Assembly (NCBI GenBank): GCA_028704195.1
Contig: JAQVLL010000155.1
Location: 1-5,538 of the forward strand
DNA length: 5,538 bases
Direction of reading: 5' to 3'
Source of the DNA: Smithellaceae bacterium
Lineage (GTDB): Bacteria > Desulfobacterota > Syntrophia > Syntrophales > Smithellaceae
The notes beneath the pieces were generated by a model, which worked only from the letters and a program-made list of their open reading frames with translations, did not search any database and was not told the origin of the DNA. The position numbers were made by a program, and so were the translations under genes. Below are positions 1-5,262 of the stretch, piece by piece. The stretch's first letter is position 1, and the number at the start of each line of letters is the position of its first letter.

Positions 1-2
1 TT

Positions 3-191
3 TGTTATTATATGGAAATGCGACAGCTGGATCCGGGGATGCTTGCCGGGGCAGCGGGCATCGCAACCTTCCGGGTCAAGAGACATTTGCGCCCCGAGAT
101 ATTCGTTAAACTAAAGCCATCTGTTTTAGATCGTTACTCAAAAGCATTGAGAATCCCACTGGAAGAATTGAAAACAGTACCAAACAGCTAA
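3..191 (+). CDS. Small XRE-like HTH protein, copy 1 (C-terminal 62 residues only)
   Basis: This is the tail of a gene whose start lies upstream of the window; the frame is open from position 3 and ends at TAA 189-191. Its 62 residues align without gaps to residues 66-127 of the complete small protein at 1493-1876, with about 44 of 62 identical by hand count (71%). By that alignment roughly 195 bp are missing. The shared part looks like a Cro/CI-type helix-turn-helix: an MExRQxDP start, a helix ending in an AAGI turn, a basic FRVKRH recognition-helix-like segment, and an LxRYxxxLxxxLEEL tail. Function is inferred only from this pattern; no DNA target is known. The stop lies 23 bases before the next ATG, so the pair is very likely co-transcribed. 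It could instead be a non-DNA-binding partner protein that keeps the fold. Confidence 0.8.
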   Translation, partial: CYYMEMRQLDPGMLAGAAGIATFRVKRHLRPEIFVKLKPSVLDRYSKALRIPLEELKTVPNS

Positions 192-195
192 AATT

Positions 196-204
196 AAGGA
201 AGGA
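196..204 (+). promoter_or_regulatory. Ribosome binding site of BtrH-like copy 1
   Basis: The purine run AAGGAAGGA ends 10 bases before the ATG at 215 and supports that start. The matching site GGAAGGA precedes copy 2 at the same place, followed in both cases by a T-rich stretch and C directly before the ATG, so the translation signal was duplicated with the gene. Confidence 0.75.
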
Positions 205-214
205 TGTTTTTTTC

Positions 215-1249
215 ATGACTACAGAACTCGCAGCCAATGGTAAACCCTTTGTCCATCATCATGGCGCACATTGTGAAACGGCAGTTACATCCGCCCTGTT
301 TCGCTATCAGGGTGTGGATATTTCCGAGCCTATGGTTTTCGGCATTGGCAGCGGTATTTTTTTTGGTCATCTGCCGTTTCTTAAAATGACCGGTCTGCCG
401 ATTACGGCTTTTCGGGCTAAACCCGGGGCGGTCTTTCGCAAGGCAGCCAAAAGGCTGGGCGTCGATTTTGTGGTCAAGACTTTTCGCGATCCCCAAAAAG
501 GCATGGATGAGCTAAAACAGGTGCTTAAAACCGGGCAGATTGTTGGTTTAGCCACTAATCTTTACTGGCTTCCCTATATGTCCGAACGTCACCGTTGGAA
601 TTTCAGCGGACACAACATCATTGCTTTGCGTGAGATCGAAGGTGGTTTTCGCGTCAGTGATCCGACCATTGGCGAGCCGGTTGATTGCACGGCGGATGGG
701 TTGGAACAGGCTCGTTTCGTACCCGGTCCATTGAACCCTCGCGGTCATATGTATTATATCAATTCCGTTAATCTCCATCCTGATCTGCGGCAAGCCTGTA
801 TCAAGGGAATGAAGGATTCCTGCAACGCGATGCTCAAAATTCCCCTGCCTATTTTTGGCGTTCGGGGTATTCGTTTTTTAGCAAAAAAAGTCGTCAAAAG
901 TCTCGATAAACTTGGTTTTCAGGAAGCCTGCCGCCATCTTGCCGGTACTGTCCGCTGGGTGGAAGAGACCGGTACGGGGGGCGCCGGATTTCGTTACATG
1001 TATGCCGCTTTTTTGCAGGAGGCTGCCGAACTTTTCGGTTCGGATGAGCTTGCCGATTTGTCAAAGGAAATGACAGCCATTGGCGATAACTGGCGTGAGT
1101 TTTCCGTGACTGCCGCGCGTATTATCAAGCAAAGAGGTAAAGAGGAAGAGACCTTTGCCAAAGCGGGCAGATTGATGCTGAACTGCGCGGATCGCGAAGA
1201 AACATTATTCAAAAATCTCCAGAAAGTCGTCAAGAAACTCAAGGCATAA
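215..1249 (+). CDS. BtrH N-terminal/DUF4872-type putative acyltransferase, copy 1
   Basis: A 344-residue soluble protein with no signal peptide or membrane segment. The first ~150 residues resemble the BtrH N-terminal domain, a papain-like fold in which the founding member, butirosin BtrH, transfers an acyl group from a carrier protein to an aminoglycoside amine. The likely Cys-His-Asp triad is visible: Cys20 in HHHGAHCET, His133 in GHNIIALR and Asp149 in RVSDPT; Glu38 in DISEPM followed by the FGIGSGIFF segment also fits the family. The remainder, about 190-344, matches the helical DUF4872-type region usually attached to it, with a GTGGAGFRYMYAAFLQEA segment. It follows an HTH-like gene, is 76% identical to the copy at 1901-2935, and the operon downstream encodes an ACP that could be its acyl donor. 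Substrate is unknown. A hydrolase or peptidase-like role with the same triad is the main alternative. Confidence 0.85.
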   Translation: MTTELAANGKPFVHHHGAHCETAVTSALFRYQGVDISEPMVFGIGSGIFFGHLPFLKMTGLPITAFRAKPGAVFRKAAKRLGVDFVVKTFRDPQKGMDELKQVLKTGQIVGLATNLYWLPYMSERHRWNFSGHNIIALREIEGGFRVSDPTIGEPVDCTADGLEQARFVPGPLNPRGHMYYINSVNLHPDLRQACIKGMKDSCNAMLKIPLPIFGVRGIRFLAKKVVKSLDKLGFQEACRHLAGTVRWVEETGTGGAGFRYMYAAFLQEAAELFGSDELADLSKEMTAIGDNWREFSVTAARIIKQRGKEEETFAKAGRLMLNCADREETLFKNLQKVVKKLKA

Positions 1250-1302
1250 AGACACTTGATATTTCCCCGATCAGATTTAACCGTTTCTTGATCAACCACC
1301 TT

Positions 1303-1354
1303 GTAGCTGGCTGTCAAGGTATGAAATGAACGTCATAATATCGCAGCAAGCTAC
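1303..1354. repeat. Imperfect inverted repeat, possible operator or RNA stem-loop
   Basis: GTAGCTGGCTG at 1303-1313 is the reverse complement of CAGCAAGCTAC at 1344-1354 except for one base, with a 30-base loop. A shorter alternative pairing, ACCTTG 1298-1303 with CAAGGT 1315-1320, overlaps the left arm, so two mutually exclusive stems can form. No T tract follows, so a standard intrinsic terminator is unlikely. A two-arm operator for the adjacent HTH-like protein is possible but unproven. Confidence 0.4.
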
Positions 1355-1363
1355 GGAAAATTA

Positions 1364-1394
1364 ACGCTCGTCCCGCGTGAGTGGGATTGAAAAC
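1364..1394 (+). repeat. Solitary CRISPR-repeat-like sequence
   Basis: TCCCGC (1371-1376), a GTGA loop (1377-1380) and GTGGGA (1381-1386) form a six-pair stem with one G-T wobble, followed by TTGAAAAC (1387-1394). This stem, loop and ATTGAAA-type tail are the build of type I CRISPR repeats. Only one copy exists in the window, no spacer array and no cas gene are present, so it is not called a CRISPR array. It may be an orphan remnant or a chance hairpin. Confidence 0.35.
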
Positions 1395-1480
1395 AATCAA
1401 ATGAACAGGTTTTTAGCGAAAAAAATCTTTGCGCCGTGCCGAAATTAGTATAAGAATAGCAACATTATCAATATGATCAA

Positions 1481-1485
1481 AAGGA
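1481..1485 (+). promoter_or_regulatory. Ribosome binding site of the HTH-like gene, copy 2
   Basis: AAGGA lies seven bases before the ATG at 1493 and sets this start for the complete small protein. Confidence 0.65.
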
Positions 1486-1492
1486 ACCGGCT

Positions 1493-1876
1493 ATGGAATT
1501 AGAAAAAGAAATCTTTAAGGACGGGATGCCGAAAGGGTATTACACGCAAAACGATAATGGGAAATATGTCCTTGAGACCAACCACTGCTGGTCGGAAGAA
1601 GTGTGCGTGGCCGTGATTGTTTCTGAAGTACGGGCCAATATAGAGAAAGCCAGAAAAGAGGTCCTTTCCGGTTTGAAAAGCCCGCTTTATTATCATATGG
1701 AAGTACGGCAGATGGACCCGAAGTTTCTAGCCAAGGCAGCGGGTATAGCGGTGTTTCGGGTCAAGAGGCATATGCGTCCCGAGATATTTGCCAAACTGAA
1801 ACCATCAGTTTTAGAACGTTATGCCGCGGTTCTGGCTGTTAGCCTGGAAGAATTGAAAACCGTGCCGAACAGGTGA
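1493..1876 (+). CDS. Small XRE-like HTH protein, copy 2 (complete, 127 aa)
   Basis: A complete 127-residue protein. Residues 1-62 are a less recognisable N-terminal part with an aromatic, polar stretch (GYYTQNDNGKYVLETNH) and a predicted helix around 34-60. Residues 67-125 look like a Cro/CI-type helix-turn-helix: MEVRQMDP, helix with LAKAAGI (79-85), a basic second helix FRVKRHM (88-94), then LERYAAVLAVSLEEL (107-121), which resembles the usual final helix ending in VSLEEL. Between the two helices and the end the sequence departs from typical XRE proteins (HMRPEIFAKLKP), so DNA binding is likely but not certain. It has a good ribosome binding site, follows the largest promoter-capable spacer, and its stop is 24 bases before the BtrH-like start. 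A role as local regulator of the BtrH-like gene or as its protein partner are both open. The two pairs duplicate together, which argues for a functional link. Confidence 0.8.
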   Translation: MELEKEIFKDGMPKGYYTQNDNGKYVLETNHCWSEEVCVAVIVSEVRANIEKARKEVLSGLKSPLYYHMEVRQMDPKFLAKAAGIAVFRVKRHMRPEIFAKLKPSVLERYAAVLAVSLEELKTVPNR

Positions 1877-1900
1877 AGCAGGGAAGGATAATATTTTTTC

Positions 1901-2935
1901 ATGACGACAGAACGCAAAGCCAATGGCAAACCCTTTGTCCATCATCATGCGGCGCATTGTGAAAGCGGTGTCACGTCAGCGTTGCTTCGCGACAAAGGCA
2001 TGGATATTTCCGAACCAATGGTTTTTGGCATCGGCAGCGGTATTTTTTTCGGTTATCTGCCGTTTATGAAACTGACAGGTCTGCCGATCAGCACCTTCCG
2101 GGCGGCACCGAGGTCCATATTTCGTAAGACGGCCAAAAGGTTGGGCGCAAAATTTGTTACAAAAACATTTCGTAATCCGCAAAAAGGCATGGATGAGCTA
2201 AAGCAGGTGCTTAAAACCGGACAGATCGTCGGTATGACAACGAACATGTATTGGCTTCCCTATATGTCTGAACGTTTCCGTTGGAATTTTCTGGGTCACA
2301 ACATCATCGCTTTACGTGAAACCGAAGATGGCTTTCGCATCAGCGACCCGACGTATGAGCATCCAATGGATTGCCCGGCTGCCGATCTGGAACGGGCGCG
2401 TTTTGCACCGGGTCCTGCAAACCCGCATGGTTACATGTATTATCTTAAATCTGTCAATCCCCGTCCTGATCTGCGGGGAGCGTGTATCCAGGGGATGAGG
2501 AGCTCGTGTTTCATGATGCTGAACATCCCCATGCCGATTTTCGGTGTACGCGGTATGCGGTTTCTGGCTAAAAAAGTCATCAAAAGTCCGGACAAACTTG
2601 GCTTTGATGAAGCCTGCCGTCAGCTCGTCGGTCTGATCCGCTGGGTGGAAGAGGTTGGCACGGGCGGAGGCGGATTTCGTTACATGTATGCCGCTTTTTT
2701 GCAGGAAGCTGCCCAACTGTTCGGTTCGGGTGAGCTTGCCGATCTTTCAAAAGAAATGCATGCTATTGGAGATAGCTGGCGTGCATTTTCCGTGACGGCC
2801 GCACGTATTGTCAAACAAAGAATCAAAGAGGAAGAAACCTTTGCCAAAGCAGGTGGATTGATGCTGATCTGTGCGGGACGTGAAGAGAATTTTTTTGAGA
2901 ATCTCAATAAAGTGGTAAGAAAGCTTAAGACATGA
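1901..2935 (+). CDS. BtrH N-terminal/DUF4872-type putative acyltransferase, copy 2
   Basis: Also 344 residues, aligning to copy 1 end to end without a gap and with about 263 identical positions (76%, hand count). The proposed triad is kept: Cys20 in HHHAAHCES, His133 in GHNIIALR and Asp149 in RISDPT. The most variable stretch is around 151-200, after the Asp (for example TIGEP versus TYEHP), and again in the centre near 211-218; the 121-134 stretch and the segment around 255-270 are nearly fixed. This pattern fits two working enzymes that differ in substrate rather than one live gene and one decaying copy. Upstream GGAAGGA supports the ATG. The final codons overlap the exporter ATPase gene start as ATGA (2932-2935), so translation is probably coupled and the protein belongs to the exporter/ACP/KS operon. 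Confidence 0.85.
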   Translation: MTTERKANGKPFVHHHAAHCESGVTSALLRDKGMDISEPMVFGIGSGIFFGYLPFMKLTGLPISTFRAAPRSIFRKTAKRLGAKFVTKTFRNPQKGMDELKQVLKTGQIVGMTTNMYWLPYMSERFRWNFLGHNIIALRETEDGFRISDPTYEHPMDCPAADLERARFAPGPANPHGYMYYLKSVNPRPDLRGACIQGMRSSCFMMLNIPMPIFGVRGMRFLAKKVIKSPDKLGFDEACRQLVGLIRWVEEVGTGGGGFRYMYAAFLQEAAQLFGSGELADLSKEMHAIGDSWRAFSVTAARIVKQRIKEEETFAKAGGLMLICAGREENFFENLNKVVRKLKT

Positions 2936-3651
2936 ACGCTCTGGACATTTCATCTATCACATTCAGCTACGAGGGTGCGACGGTCCGCGCCCTGCAGAAC
3001 GTCTCTCTGACTGTCGCCGACGGCAGGATTCAGGCTCTTCTGGGACCCAACGGAGCTGGAAAATCAACCCTGATGAGGATTGTCACAGGGCAGATGAGGG
3101 ACTATTCAGGAGGCGTGTCTGTCTACGGCACGAAAATGCCTGACCGCGGCGCTCTTTTGTCTATCGGGTATGCGCCGCAGCCCATATCGCTCTATACGTC
3201 ACTCACGGCCCGCGAGAATCTTCGCTTCTTCGGAGCGATGGCCGGATTGTCGGATGAACAAATTGCGTTGCGCACCGAAAACCTGCTGGAAAGAATCGGT
3301 CTTACCGATCATGCTGATGAACAGGTTGCCACATATTCCGGGGGCATGCAAAGACGCTTGAATCTGGCGGCGGCGCTCCTGCATTCACCGAAGCTGCTGC
3401 TGCTCGACGAACCCACTGTGGGTGTGGATCCGCAAAGCCGCAATCGTATTTATGATACCCTGGTGGAGCTGAATGCTGCGGGCATGACCATTCTGCTGTC
3501 CACGCACATTATGGAAGAAGCACAGCGTTTATGTTCAAGTGTGACACTGGTGGATAAAGGCGAAGTGATCTTTGACGGGCCGATGTCCGGAATCGGTGAT
3601 CTGGAAAAATTCTTTCTGGAAAAGACAGGGCGGGGATTGCGTGATGATTGA
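2932..3651 (+). CDS. ABC-2 type exporter, ATP-binding subunit
   Basis: A 239-residue cytoplasmic ATPase with every expected motif: Walker A GPNGAGKST (38-46), Q-loop GYAPQ with Gln83, signature YSGGMQ (135-140), Walker B LLLLDEP (155-161) with catalytic Glu160, D-loop GVD (164-166) and H-loop His192 in STHIMEEA. The order and the C-terminal LEKFFLEKTGRGLRD ending are those of ATPases paired with ABC-2 permeases (drug, polysaccharide or lipid exporters of the DrrA/CcmA-like class). The ATG overlaps the BtrH-like stop as ATGA; no strong ribosome binding site is seen, which fits coupling. It powers the permease at 3839-4960. The transported molecule is unknown; context suggests the product of the surrounding acyl-chain genes. 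Confidence 0.95.
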   Translation: MNALDISSITFSYEGATVRALQNVSLTVADGRIQALLGPNGAGKSTLMRIVTGQMRDYSGGVSVYGTKMPDRGALLSIGYAPQPISLYTSLTARENLRFFGAMAGLSDEQIALRTENLLERIGLTDHADEQVATYSGGMQRRLNLAAALLHSPKLLLLDEPTVGVDPQSRNRIYDTLVELNAAGMTILLSTHIMEEAQRLCSSVTLVDKGEVIFDGPMSGIGDLEKFFLEKTGRGLRDD

Positions 3652-3838
3652 GACAAAAACAGATTCTTCTGTGCATAACGTTGTTGGCATTGGTCGCGTG
3701 CCCCCAGACACGGGGGTCGGCGTCCTCGGCGTATTTTATATACGTCTGGGGAGCCTCCTCCCTGCCGACGAGTTCTGCATTGAAGAATCTGTTTTTGGAT
3801 GATAGGGACGTAGGGTAAAACGTATTGGGTGAATTAAG
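3652..3838. mobile_element. Palindromic insert between exporter genes (MITE- or REP-like)
   Basis: The 187 bases between the ATPase stop and the permease start hold a long imperfect palindrome, 3654-3797. The outer arms are 16 bases, perfect: CAAAAACAGATTCTTC (3654-3669) and its complement (3782-3797). An inner perfect pair is CCCCAGAC (3702-3709) and GTCTGGGG (3744-3751), and the bases between these pair partly (for example TGCA, AAC and GGCA blocks). An alternative local hairpin is CCCCC 3701-3705 with GGGGG 3712-3716. No protein is credible here. TTGA occurs at both edges (3648-3651 and 3839-3842) and GATGAT at 3643-3648 and 3798-3803; either could be a target-site duplication, and they imply different borders. 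Non-autonomous mobile element is the best reading; a fixed RNA processing or attenuation hairpin is the alternative. Confidence 0.6.
3828..3832 (+). promoter_or_regulatory. Probable ribosome binding site of the permease
   Basis: GGTGA matches part of the extended anti-Shine-Dalgarno complement and sits six bases before the TTG at 3839. It is the only such site near the start, and it lies inside or next to the inserted segment, so the insert may have supplied it. An in-frame TGA at 3830-3832 excludes any start further upstream. Confidence 0.4.
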
Positions 3839-4960
3839 TTGATTTTTCGACGACTGAAAGAATTGATCAAGAAAGAAATGCTGATCCTGCTTCGCGACAA
3901 GCAGACGGTACTGCTTCTTTTTCTGATGCCGGTGGCGCTGATTTTCTTTTTGTCCCTGGCCATGGAAGGTGTCTGGGCGGATAAACTGACCGGACGGAAA
4001 ATCCAGCTGGTGATTCAAAATGAAAGCAAATCTCCCAAGGCAAATCTTCTGGAGGAAAAGATCAGGTCCAACAAGCTGATTGAAGAGGTTGCCCGCCCCG
4101 CCGGCATGGATGATGACAAGCTTTTTGCCGAAGGCCGGGCGCACGCAATAATTATCATTCCCAAGGGGTTTGACGACAGTGAGAAGCCGGTGGAAATGTA
4201 TTTTGACCCCGTGATTGATGCCGGCTATAAAATAGCGACCCGGTCGCTGATCATCAGTCTGACGGTGGAGGTAGTCATGGGGATCGATAATCTCGAAACG
4301 GTAGTTGCCGGCCTGGTCACCGAAAAGAAGAAGCCCAACAAGGAATTCCCCACCCCTCTTCAGCAAAATGTTCCGGCCTACGCGATATTTGCCATGTTTT
4401 TTATTGCCATTCCCATGTCCGTGGGGTTTCTCAAAGAAAAAAAGGACGGTACTCTCCAGCGTCTTTTTACATATCCGGTCAACACCAATCTGGTGATTCT
4501 TGGGAAGATTGTCCCTTATTATATCATCAATGTTTTCCAGTTTATCCTGATGATGCTGGTGGGGGTTTACGTGATGTCCCACATCATCAGTTTTTCGTTT
4601 AACCTGGGTGAACATCGCTGGCACATGGTGCCGGTTACGATTGTTGTTGCCGCCGCCACAACAGGTTATGGAGTGCTGGTCGCGGCTTTTGCGAAAACCA
4701 CCGAGCAGGCGTCAACCCTTGCGGCGACGGGAGCCATCCTGATGGCCGTTTTTGGCGGCATCATGATGCCGCACGTTCTCATGCCGTTGATGATGAAGAA
4801 ACTGGCGATGATTTCGCCGATGTACTGGGCGCACCAGGCGTACCTGGATATTTTTCTCAGGGACGCTTCGTTCAATATGATTCTGCCCAGATTAATTATA
4901 TTGACAGTATTTGCAGGAATCTGCTTTTATATTGCGGGAAGGAGAGTTAAATGGATTTAG
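3839..4960 (+). CDS. ABC-2 type exporter, membrane permease subunit
   Basis: A 373-residue inner-membrane protein of the ABC-2 permease class (YhgE/YadH/DrrB-like). It opens with the typical basic amphipathic segment FRRLKELIKKEMLILLRDKQT, then membrane segment 1 at about 23-42, a large extracytoplasmic domain at about 43-178, and five further segments near 179-197, 220-247, 262-285, 294-316 and 350-367. The coupling segment LKEKKDGTLQRL (198-209) and the SPMYWA motif (326-331) before the last segment are family hallmarks. The start is TTG at 3839: an in-frame stop lies just upstream, and the next ATG (3878, residue 14) would remove the conserved amphipathic segment. It pairs with the ATPase at 2932 and overlaps the ACP gene by 10 bases. 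The exported substrate cannot be read from the sequence. Confidence 0.92.
   Translation: MIFRRLKELIKKEMLILLRDKQTVLLLFLMPVALIFFLSLAMEGVWADKLTGRKIQLVIQNESKSPKANLLEEKIRSNKLIEEVARPAGMDDDKLFAEGRAHAIIIIPKGFDDSEKPVEMYFDPVIDAGYKIATRSLIISLTVEVVMGIDNLETVVAGLVTEKKKPNKEFPTPLQQNVPAYAIFAMFFIAIPMSVGFLKEKKDGTLQRLFTYPVNTNLVILGKIVPYYIINVFQFILMMLVGVYVMSHIISFSFNLGEHRWHMVPVTIVVAAATTGYGVLVAAFAKTTEQASTLAATGAILMAVFGGIMMPHVLMPLMMKKLAMISPMYWAHQAYLDIFLRDASFNMILPRLIILTVFAGICFYIAGRRVKWI
4937..4946 (+). promoter_or_regulatory. Ribosome binding site of the ACP gene
   Basis: GGAAGGAGAG contains a near-ideal AAGGAG six bases before the ATG at 4951. It lies within the last codons of the permease gene, so the ACP is probably made at a higher rate than its neighbours by its own strong site plus coupling. 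Confidence 0.75.
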
Positions 4961-5262
4961 AGAAGGCGTATCAGGAATTAAATGTGACATCACGGGAAGA
5001 CCTGATCTTTAAGCTCAAGGAGCTTATTATCCGGGCGTGCGAGATCCGGGATGTCAAACCGGAGGACGTTCCAACCGATGTTCCGTTTATCGGGGGACCG
5101 GGGCCGCTCAAGCTTGATTCTCTCGACGCGATGGAAATCGCGATGGAATTGCGGTATCAGTTCGGGGTGGAACTAAAAAACGCGTCAACCGCGGCCAAGG
5201 CGATGCAGTCATTCGATTCGCTGGCCGATTTTGTGATCAACGCGCCAAAGGTTAAAAAGTGA
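4951..5262 (+). CDS. Acyl carrier protein
   Basis: A 103-residue acidic carrier protein, slightly longer than a housekeeping ACP (about 77-80). The phosphopantetheine site is the Ser57 of LDSLDAMEIAMEL (55-67), in the usual DSL context at the start of helix 2. A glycine/proline-rich insert, FIGGPGPLK (46-54), precedes it; this longer loop is typical of carrier proteins dedicated to specialised clusters rather than AcpP. The N-terminal ~20 residues extend beyond the core. The gene overlaps the permease stop by 10 bases and the ketosynthase start by GTGA. It likely carries a growing or finished acyl chain for the ketosynthase, and is a candidate donor for the BtrH-like proteins, as BtrI is for BtrH. 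That donor role is inference from the family. Confidence 0.9.
   Translation: MDLEKAYQELNVTSREDLIFKLKELIIRACEIRDVKPEDVPTDVPFIGGPGPLKLDSLDAMEIAMELRYQFGVELKNASTAAKAMQSFDSLADFVINAPKVKK
5247..5251 (+). promoter_or_regulatory. Ribosome binding site of the ketosynthase
   Basis: AAAGG lies seven bases before the GTG at 5259, inside the end of the ACP gene, and supports that non-ATG start. Confidence 0.5.

Larger units (their letters stand above)
1250..1492. other. 243-bp spacer between the two modules
   Basis: No plausible gene lies here on either strand. It holds an imperfect inverted repeat (1303-1354), a solitary CRISPR-repeat-like sequence (1364-1394), and an AT-rich stretch before the next gene with a TATAAG at 1449-1454 that could be a -10 element. 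A convincing -35 at the right distance is not visible (TCTTTG at 1426-1431 is poor). It is the only gap in the + strand gene series without overlap or near-contact besides 3652-3838, so it is the best place for a promoter driving copy 2 and the exporter operon. Confidence 0.5.
3..2935 (+). repeat. Tandem duplication of the HTH-like/BtrH-like gene pair
   Basis: Unit 1 (3-1249, truncated by the window edge) corresponds to 1688-2935 within unit 2 (1493-2935). Gene order, spacing (23 versus 24 bases), ribosome binding site and T-rich leader are all shared. Both genes are diverged to about 71-76% protein identity, so the duplication is not recent, or the pair arrived as two related copies. A 36-base block (985-1020 and 2671-2706) is identical in both. 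Confidence 0.85.

Noticed and set aside
994..1317. Minus-strand frame covering the end of BtrH-like copy 1 and the spacer
   Set aside because: The equivalent minus-strand frame also appears opposite copy 2, as expected for a shadow of a duplicated gene; no start signal or domain.
1250..1360. Intrinsic terminator after BtrH-like copy 1
   Set aside because: The available stems are not followed by a T tract on either strand, so termination cannot be claimed.
1364..1394. Calling this a CRISPR array
   Set aside because: Only one repeat-like unit is present, no spacers and no cas genes; reported as a solitary repeat-like sequence.
3572..3802. A 76-codon + strand frame running from the ATPase end through the palindrome
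   Set aside because: Its codons are the palindrome read in one frame, with no ribosome binding site and no similarity to a known domain; the structure explains the openness.
3509..4624. A 371-codon open frame on the minus strand
   Set aside because: It lies opposite the ABC ATPase end, the palindrome and the permease, all of which have clear motifs on the + strand. Its translation is rich in His, Gln and Asn with no recognisable domain, typical of an antisense shadow.
3878..4960. Permease start at the ATG at 3878
   Set aside because: It would remove the conserved basic amphipathic N-terminal segment seen across ABC-2 permeases; TTG at 3839 keeps it and has GGTGA at a fitting distance.
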